Source: Streptomyces sp. NBRC 109706 (GTDB lineage Bacteria > Actinomycetota > Actinomycetes > Streptomycetales > Streptomycetaceae). From it: a DNA stretch of 64,000 nucleotides. The notes beneath the pieces were generated by a model. The model was not told the origin of the DNA and made no database searches. It saw only the letters and a program-made list of their open reading frames with translations. A program made the position numbers and the translations under genes. Below are positions 1 through 58,500 of this stretch, piece after piece. The stretch's first letter is position 1; the number at the start of each line of letters is the position of its first letter. The stretch spans positions 1-64,000 of the forward strand of contig NZ_BBOM01000008.1 in NCBI RefSeq assembly GCF_000974485.1. Direction: 5' to 3'.

Positions 1-21029
<21,029 letters not shown>

Positions 21030-21076
21030 GTCGCCTTCTACTCCGTCACTCCCGTAGCACCACCACGACCGTCCCT

Positions 21077-21086
21077 GGAGACGAGG
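21077..21086 (+). promoter_or_regulatory. Ribosome binding site of gene B
   Basis: GGAGACGAGG precedes ATG 21091 by 4 bases (GGAG core by 10 bases). It lies in the 61-bp gap after gene A, in which I see no promoter-like or terminator-like structure, so read-through from gene A is likely. Confidence 0.7.
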
Positions 21087-21090
21087 CACA

Positions 21091-49425
<28,335 letters not shown>

Positions 49426-49435
49426 CCGAATCCAC

Positions 49436-49442
49436 GAGAAAG
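49436..49442 (+). promoter_or_regulatory. Weak ribosome binding site of gene C
   Basis: GAGAAAG lies 10 bases before ATG 49453, a poor Shine-Dalgarno. With only 27 bp to the gene B stop, translation is probably coupled to gene B. Confidence 0.5.
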
Positions 49443-49452
49443 CTGAACGCTC

Positions 49453-49557
49453 ATGGCGGCATCCATTGGCAACGAGAAGATCGTCGAGGCCCTGCGGGCT
49501 TCGCTGGCCGAGACCAAGCAACTCCGCAAGCAGAACCGGCAGCTCCTCGCCGCGCAC
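49453..49557 (+). other. N-terminal docking helix of gene C (EALRASL class)
   Basis: Residues 1-35 (EKIVEALRASLAETKQLRK, then QNRQLLAAH) form a coiled-coil helix of the type usually paired with tails ending DDLVRMAL, as gene B has. It is distinct from the heads of genes B and D. Confidence 0.87.
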
Positions 49558-52500
49558 CGCGAGCCGATCGCGATCGTCGGAATGGCCTGCCGCTACCCGG
49601 GTGGGGTCAACTCGCCCGAAGACCTGTGGGAGTTGGTGAGCACCGGCGCGGACGTGATCGGCACCTTCCCCGTCGACCGTGGCTGGGATGTCGAGGGCAT
49701 CTACGATCCTGAGCCGGGGGTGCCGGGGCGCACCTACAGTCGTGAGGGCGGATTCCTCTACGAGGCGGCGGACTTCGACGGCGAACCGTTCGCCATCGCG
49801 CCGCGTGAGGCGCTGGCCATGGACCCGCAGCAGCGGCTGCTGCTGGAGACGACCTGGGAGGCGTTCGAACGGGCCGGTATTCCGGCGGACTCGGTGCGCG
49901 GCAGCCGCACCGGCGTCTTCGCCGGGCTGATGTACCACGACTACGGCAGCCGGCTGACCCGGCTGCCGGACGAGGTCGGCGGCTATATCGGCACCGGCAC
50001 GGCCGGCAGTGTGCTCTCCGGGCGGCTGGCCTACTCGTTCGGCCTTGAGGGCCCGGCGGTCACCGTGGACACCGCCTGCTCCTCGTCGCTGGTCGCGCTG
50101 CATCTGGCGGCGCAGGCGCTGCGCAACGGCGAGTGCGATCTGGCGCTCGCGGGCGGCGTCACCGTGATGTCGACGCCGGCGACCTTTGTGGAGTTCGGGC
50201 GCCAGCGCGGACTGGCCGCCGACGGCCGCTGCAAGTCCTTCGCCTCGGCGGCCGACGGCACCGGTTGGGGCGAGGGCGCGGGGATGCTGCTCGTCGAGCG
50301 GCTTTCGGACGCCCGCCGCAACGGGCACCGGGTGCTGGCCGTGGTGCGGGGCTCCGCCATCAACCAGGACGGCGCGTCGAACGGGTTGACGGCGCCCAAC
50401 GGTCCCTCCCAACAGCGCGTGATCCGGCAGGCGTTGGAGAACTCGCTGCTGACGGCCGCCGATGTGGACACGGTGGAGGGGCATGGCACCGGCACCTCGC
50501 TGGGCGACCCGATCGAGGCGCAGGCGCTGCTGGCCACCTATGGGCAGGAGCGGCCGGGGGACCGGCCGCTGTGGTTGGGCTCCATCAAGTCCAATATGGG
50601 CCACACCCAGGCGGCGGCCGGTGTCGCCGGCATCATCAAGATGGTCATGGCCATGCGGGCGGGCGTGCTGCCGCCCACCCTGCATGTGGACGAGCCCTCG
50701 GAGTTCGTGGACTGGTCCGCCGGCGCGGTGGCGCTGTTGACGGAGGCGCGGGAATGGACGGTGGACGAGGGCCGTCCGCGTCGGGCCGGGGTGTCCTCCT
50801 TCGGCATCAGCGGCACCAACGCGCATGTGATTCTGGAGCAGGCGCCGGACGACGCCGAGCCGTCCGCCACCGTCCTCCCAGGGAACGCGCTCCCCGCGCT
50901 GCCCTGGACGCTGTCCGCCCATACCGACGAGGCGCTGACCGCTCAGGCGGGGCGACTGGCCGCTGCAGTCGGCGAGTTGGACCCGGTGGACGTCGGCTGG
51001 TCGCTGGCGGACACGCGGACCCAACTGGCTTCGCGCGCGGTGGTGTGGGGTCGGGACGCCGATGAACTGGTCGCCGGGCTGCGGGCGTTGGCCGTCGAGG
51101 GCGCGGTGGACGGCCGGTTGGCGGTGTTGTTCACGGGTCAGGGCGCGCAGCGGGCGCGGATGGGTGCCGAACTGGCCGCTGCCTTCCCGGTGTTCGCCGA
51201 GGCGCTGAACGAGGTCTGTGCCGGGTTCGACGGGTTGTTGCCGCGTCCGTTGGGCGAGGTGCTTGCGGACGAGTCGAGCGCCGATCTTGACCAGACCGTG
51301 TTCGCCCAGGCGGGGTTGTTCGCTGTTGAGGTGGCGTTGTGGCGGTTGGTGGAGTCGTTCGGGGTGCGGCCTGATTTTGTGGCCGGGCATTCGATTGGTG
51401 AGATCGTGGCGGCTCATGTGGCCGGGGTCTTTGATCTTGCTGATGCCTGTCGTCTGGTGGCGGCGCGTGGGTCGTTGATGCAGGCGTTGCCGTCCGGTGG
51501 GGCGATGCTGTCCGTCCAGGCGTCGGAGGAGACCGTCCGCGAGCGCACGGATCTCGATATCGCGGCCGTCAACGGTCCGCTCTCCGTGGTCGTCGCCGGT
51601 GCTGAGGCCGAGGTTGAGGCGCTGCGCGCCGAGTTCGCCGAAGCGGGCGTGAAGACCCGGCGGTTGACCGTTTCGCATGCGTTCCACTCGCGGTTGATGG
51701 AGCCGATGCTGGGCGAGTTCCAGCGGGTCGCCGAATCGCTGACCTACCACGCCCCCACCGTCCCCGTGATCTCCCATGTCACCGGCGAGGAGGCGGGCGA
51801 GGAGATCGTCACCGCCGACTACTGGGTACGGCATGTGCGGGCCACGGTGCGGTTCGCCGACGGGATCAGCACGCTGCGCGCCGCCGGAACGGCCACCTTC
51901 CTCGAATTGGGCCCGGACGCCACGCTCACCGCGATGGGCGCCGAATGCGTCCCCGACGGCGACACCGGCGCCGCGTTTGTCGCCGCCACCCGCCGCGAAC
52001 GCGACGAGGTGGCGACGTTCACCGCCGCGCTCTCCCGGGTCTGGGTACGCGGCGCCTCCGTCGACTGGCGGGCCGCTTTCGCCGGCCGGACCGTCCGGCA
52101 GGTGGACCTGCCGACCTATGCCTTCCAGCATCAGCGGTACTGGCTCCAGAACGCGCCGCTCACCGACGAGTTGGCCGCCGTCGACCCCGAGGAGGCACGG
52201 TTCTGGGACGCCGTCGAGCAGCAGAACCTCGCGGTGCTCGCCGAGGCGCTGCAGGTGGACGGCGACGACTCGCTCCGCGATGTGCTGCCGCAGCTCTCCT
52301 CCTGGCGGCGCGAGCGGCGCGAACGAGGTCTGGCCGGCGACCACCGCTACCGGGTGGAGTGGAAGCCGGTCGAGCCGCCGGCGCCCGCGTTGCGCGGCGG
52401 CAGCTGGCTGCTCGTCGTTCCCTCGGCAGCGACCGATCCGGCGCTGATCGAGTCCTGTCACGCCGCGCTGACCGCGCACGGCGCGCGGGTGGAGCCCGTC

Positions 52501-55500
52501 ACCATCGAGGCCGATGGCGCCCACCGGATGGAACTCGCCGACCACCTCACCGAGTTGGTGCTCGACCTGGCGGCCGGCGCGCCCTCGGAGGATGACCAGC
52601 CCCCGTTCACCGGGGTGCTGTCACTGCTCGCGCTGGCCGAGACGCCGACGCTCGTCGACGACGAACTGCCCCACGGCCTGGCCGCCACCGTCACCCTGGT
52701 GCAGGCGCTCGCCGACGCCGGCATCGGCGCCCCGCTGTGGTGCGCCACACGCGGCGCCATCGCCGGCGCCCCGGCCGAGCCGGCACCGGACGCCACGCAG
52801 GCGATGCTCTGGGGCCTGGGCCGGGTCATCGGCCTGGAGACACCCGAGCGGTGGGGCGGCCTGGTGGACCTCCCCGAAGAGCTGGACGAGCGCGGCGCCC
52901 GGCTGCTGGCCGGGCTGCTGTCCGGCGGCGGCGAGGACCAGGTGGCGGTGCGCCGCTCCGGCGCGTTGGCCCGCCGGCTGGCGCAGGCGCCCCTGCCGCC
53001 GGAGTCCGCCGACGCGGCCTGGCCGCCTTCCGGCACCGTGCTGATCACCGGCGGCACCGGCGGCATCGGCGCCGAACTGGCGCGCTGGCTCGCCGAGAAC
53101 GGCGCCCAGCATCTGCTGCTGCTCAGCCGACGCGGCGCCGAGGCGCCCGGCGCACCCGAACTGGCCGACGAACTCCGCGCCGCGGGCGCCGAGGTGACGC
53201 TCGCGGCCTGCGACGCCGCCGACCGCGAGCGGCTGGCCCGGGTGCTGGCCGATGTGCCGGATGACCGGCCGCTGACCTCCGTGGTGCATGCCGCCGGCGT
53301 GCTGGACGACGGCCTGCTGGACACCCTCACCGCCGAGCCGATGCGCCGGGTGCTGCGGCCCAAGGTGACCGCGGCGCTCAACCTGCACGTGCTGACGCTC
53401 CATCATCAACTCTCCAGCTTCATCCTGTTCTCCTCCTTCGCCGGCACCTTCGGATCGCCGGGGCAGGCCGCCTACGCGGCCGGCAACGCCTTTCTCGACG
53501 CGCTCGCCGAACGCCGTCGGGACGCGGGTCTGCCGGCCGTCTCCGTCGCCTGGGGGCCATGGGCCGGCGCCGGCATGGCCACCGGAACGGAGGCCGTCGA
53601 ACGCGGCATGCGCCGCTCCGGGCTGACGCCGCTGGTGCCCGGCCGGGCCCTCACCGCGCTGCGGCAGGCGGTGCGCGGCGGCGACCGCACGGTCAGCGTC
53701 TTCGACGTGGACTGGGAACAGTTCGCCGGCGTCTTCGCCGCGCTTCGGCCCAGCCCGCTGATCGGCGACCTGCCGCAGGTGCGGCAACTGGCCGAGCGCG
53801 CCGGACCCGGGCAGCAACAGGCCGAGCAGGGCGGCGAGTTGGTGGGCCGGCTGCTGGGCCTCGCGCCGCAGGAGCGGGAGAAGGCCCTGGTGGAGCTGGT
53901 GCGCGACCAGGTCGCGACCGTGCTCGGACACCGTGGCGGGCAGGCGGTCGCCCGCGACAAGCCGTTCAAGGAACTCGGCTTCGACTCGCTGGCCGCCGTC
54001 GAACTGCGGAACCGGCTGATCGCCGCGACCGGCCTGGCGCTGCCCGCCACCCTGGTCTTCGACCACCCCACCTCGCTCGCCGTCGCCCGCTTTCTGCGCG
54101 GCGAACTGCTCCCCGACGAGGGCGCCCAGGGCCCGTCCGGCGCCATGGCGCGCGCCGGACGAGGCGACGACCCGGCGGACGACCCGATCGTGATCATCGG
54201 CATGTCCTGCCGCTACCCCGGCGGCGTCGAATCGCCAGACGACCTGTGGCGGCTGGTGGCCGACGGCACCGACGCCATCGGCCGCTACCCCGACGACCGG
54301 GGCTGGAACATCGACGACTACTACGACCCGGACCCCGACCGGCTGGGCGCGACATACACCCGCGAAGGCGGATTCCTCACCGGCGCCGGGGACTTCGACG
54401 CCGCGTTCTTCGGCATCTCGCCGCGCGAGGCGCTGGCCATGGACCCGCAGCAGCGGCTGCTGCTCGAAGCGTCCTGGGACGCCATCGAACGGGCCGGCAT
54501 CGACCCGACGACGCTGCACGGCAGCCAGACCGCCGTCTACACCGGCATCGTCGCCCTCACCAACAGCCTCTCCTCCTCGCCGACCCATGTCCCCGACGAA
54601 CTGCAGGGCGTGGTCGGCACCGGCACGGCGGCCAGCGTCGCCTCCGGCCGGATCTCCTACGCCCTCGGCCTGGAGGGCCCCGCCGTCACCGTGGACACGG
54701 CCTGCTCGGCGTCACTGGTCGCGCTGCACCTCGCGGCCCAGTCACTCAGCCGAGGCGAGAGCGATCTGGCGCTTGCCGGCGGCGTCACCGTGCTCAGCAC
54801 ACCCGGCATCTTTGTCGAGTTCAGCCGCCAGCGCGGGCTGGCCACCGACGGCCGTTGCAAGGCGTTCGGCGCCGGCGCCGACGGCTTCGGGCCGGCCGAG
54901 GGCGTCGGCATGCTGCTCCTCGAACGGCTCTCCGACGCGCGCCGCAACGGACACCGGGTGCTGGCCGTCGTCAAGGGCTCGGCCGTCAACCAGGACGGTG
55001 CCTCCAACGGTCTCACCGCGCCCAACGGCCCTTCCCAACAGCGGGTCATCCGCGCCGCGTTGGCCAACGCCGGACTCCGGCCTGGCGACGTGGACGCCGT
55101 CGAGGCGCATGGCACCGGAACCTCGCTTGGCGACCCCATCGAGGCCCAGGCGCTGCTGGCCACCTATGGCCGGGACCGGGCCGACGACCGGCCGCTGTGG
55201 CTGGGCTCCGTCAAGTCCAACATCGGGCATGCGCAGGCCGCCGCGGGTGTCGCCGGCGTCATCAAGATGGTGATGGCCATGCAGGCCCAGGAACTGCCCA
55301 GGACATTGCACGTCGAGGAACCGTCCCCGCTGATCGACTGGACCGCGGGGCCGGTCGCGCTGCTGTCCGCCGCCCGCCCCTGGAAGGCCGGCGCGGGACC
55401 GCGCCGCGCCGCCGTCTCCTCCTTCGGGATCAGCGGCACCAACGCCCATGTCATCCTGGAGGAGCCCGCCGCCGAACCGGCCGTCGAGCCGGCCGGCGGC

Positions 55501-58500
55501 GTCACCAGGGAGGGGCCGGTCCCGTTCGAGCCGGCCGTGCTGCCCTGGGCGCTGTCCGCGCGGGCCGCCGGCGCCCTGCGCGCGCAGGGCGAACTGCTCG
55601 CCCGGCATGTCGCCGATCTGGACGCCCATCCGGCGGATGTGGCGGACGCGCTGCTGACCCGTCGGGCCACCTTCGAGCACCGCGCCCTGGTGTGGGGCCG
55701 GGACCTGGCCACCCTCACCGCCGGCGCCACCACCCTCTCCGCCGACAACGCCGACAACGCCGACAACGGCCGTGGCGGTGGCGGGGGAACGGAGGAAGCG
55801 GGCGGCCGACGGGGTGAGCCGGCCGGCCATCTCGTCGTCGGTCACGCGGACCTCAGCGGCGGCGTCGCCTTCGTCTTCCCGGGACAGGGCTCCCAGTGGA
55901 TCGGCATGGGCCGCGACCTGCTCGCCACCTCGCCCGTCTTCGCCGCCCGCCTCGCGGAGTGCGAGGCGGCGCTCGCGCCGTTTGTCGACTGGTCCGTCAC
56001 CGAGGTCCTGACCGGCGCCGCCGAGCCGGACTGGCTGGAGGACGTCGAGGTGCTGCAGCCGCTGCTCTGGGCGGTGATGGTCTCCCTGGCGGCCGTCTGG
56101 GAGGCGCTTGGCGTGGTGCCGACCGCCGTGATCGGCCACTCCCAGGGTGAGCTCGCCGCCGCCGCCGTCGCCGGCGCGCTCACCCTGGAGGACGCCGCCC
56201 GCGTCATCGTCGCCCGCTCCGCCCTGGTGGCGCCCACCCGCGACAGCGGCACCCTGCTGACCGTGGCCGCCACCCGCGAACAGGTCGACGGCTGGCTGAC
56301 CCGCTGGCCCGACCGACTCTCCGTCGCCGCCGTCAACGGCCCCACCGGCATTGTGGTTTCGGGCGAGTTCGCCGCGCTCGACGAACTCGCCGAACTGCTC
56401 GCCGCCGAGGAGGTCTGGTGCCGACGCGTCCCCGGCACCCACCCGGCGCACTCGCCCCGGATGGACGCGCTGCGCGACGAACTGCTCGCCGCCACCGCTC
56501 CCGTCCAACCCCGCGCCACCCGGGTGCCCCTGGTCTCCACGGTCACCGGCGAGGTCCAGGACGGCGAGACCATGGACGCCGCCTACTGGTACGCCAACCT
56601 CCGCGAAACCGTCGAGTTCGAACGGGCCGTGCGCACCGCCCTCGACCTGGGCTGCGCCGCGCTGGTCGAGGTCTCCCCGCATCCGGTGCTCAACGTCCCC
56701 ATGCTGGAGATCATCGACGCCGCCGGCGCCCAGGCCACCGCCGTCGGCACGCTCCGCCGCGCCGAGGACGGACCCGAACGGCTGATCGCCAACGCCGGCG
56801 AACTGTGGGTGCGCGGCGTGGACGTGGACCTGGGGGCGCTGCTCGGCGAACACCGGCCCAGGCGCGTCGAGTTGCCGCCCTACCCGTTCCAGCGCCGCCG
56901 CTACTGGCTCAACGCCGCCGGCGCCACCGCCGCCGACCCCGCCGGCCTCGGCCTCGGCGACGCCGGGCACCCGCTGCTGGGCGCCACCGTGCCGCTGGCC
57001 GCCGGCGACGGGCTGCTGCTCACCGGCAGGATCAGCGCCCGCAACCAGCCCTGGCTCGCCCAACACACCGTCGCCGGGCTCGCGTTGCTCCCCGGCTCGG
57101 TGTTCACCGAGTTCGCCACCCGCGCCGGCGACGAGGTGGGCTGCGGCCGGCTGCGGGAACTGCTGCTGCTCGCCCCACTGGCGCTCCCCGCCGAGGGACA
57201 GGTGCGGATCCAGCTGGTCGTGGGACCGGCCACCGAGGACGGCAGCCGCGAACTCGGCGTCTACGCACGGCCCGACGAAGCGCCCGCCGACCAGCCGTGG
57301 ACCTGCCACGCCGAGGGCGTCCTCGCCCCCGCCGGGCCGCCGGCACCGGCCGACGACCTGGCGGCCTGGCCGCCCGCAGGCGCCGAACCCGTCGACATCG
57401 CCGACTTCTACCGGGTCGCCGAAGCCGCCGGCTACGGCTACGGGCCCGCGTTCCAGGGGCTGAGCGCCGTCTGGCGACGCGGCGAGGAGATCTATGCCGA
57501 GGCCAGGCTGCCCGAGCCCCAGCAGGCCGACGCCGCCCGCTACGGCCTGCACCCCGCGCTGCTCGACGCCGCGCTCCAGGCCGCCGGCGTCGGCGCGCCC
57601 GCCCAACCCGGCACGATCCGCCAGCCCATGGCCTGGAACGGGCTGACGCTGCTCGCCGGTGGCGCGACCGAACTCCGTGTCCGCCTCACCCCGGTGGGCG
57701 ACGACGGGCTGGCCATCCTCCTCGCCGACCCGGCGGGCGCGCCGGTCGCCACCGTCGAGACCCTGGTGCAGCGCACCGTGTCCGCCGACCAACTCGCCCG
57801 CACCGTCACGGCGGCGGCCGGCGCCGGCGCCGAACTCCTCACCCGCGCCTGGCAGTCGCTGCCCGACCGGCCCGATGCGGACGAGGAACCCGCCGGGCTC
57901 CGCTGGGCCGTGCTCGGCCAGGACGGGCTCGGCGCCGGCGCCGCCGTCCAGGACGCCGGGCACGCCGTCGACGCCTACGGCGACCTGGCCGCGCTGCGCG
58001 CCGTTCTGGACGCCGGCGTGCCGGCCCCCGACGTCGTCCTCGCCGTCCGGCCACCCGCCGCCAACACCCCGGAACTGCTGGACGGTTGGCACGCCGAGAG
58101 GCGGCTGGCCGGCTCGCTGCTGACGGTGGTGACCTGCGGCGCCGTGGCCACCACCCCGGGCGACCAGGTCACCGACCCCGAAGGGGCCGAGGTGCACCAG
58201 CTCGTCCGCACCGCGCCGGGCCGGGCGCTCCTCGTCGACCTCGACGACGAGTTCGCCGCCGACCAGCTGCCGCGCGCGGTGGCGGCCGCCGTCACCGGCG
58301 AACCGCGACTCGCCATCCGCAGCGAGGAGTTGCTGGCGCCCAGGATCACCGCGCAGCCCGCGCCCGCCCCGACGGCCGACCGGCTCACCGCCGACGCCAC
58401 CGTGCTGGTGGTCGGCAGCGGACCGCTGGCCGCCGCCCTGGTCCACCGGCTGGCGCCCACCGGAGCCAGGCTGGTCGTCGCGGGGCCGGAGGCCGACCAA

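Noticed and set aside
21030..21090. A promoter or terminator between genes A and B
   Set aside because: The 61-bp gap shows only a ribosome binding site; no convincing -10/-35 pair or inverted repeat was found.
57840..58390. A frameshift as the cause of the broken M11 KR
   Set aside because: The frame stays open with normal codon bias and the downstream ACP is in frame; other frames do not restore Lys/Ser/Tyr motifs. In-frame deletion and point changes fit better.
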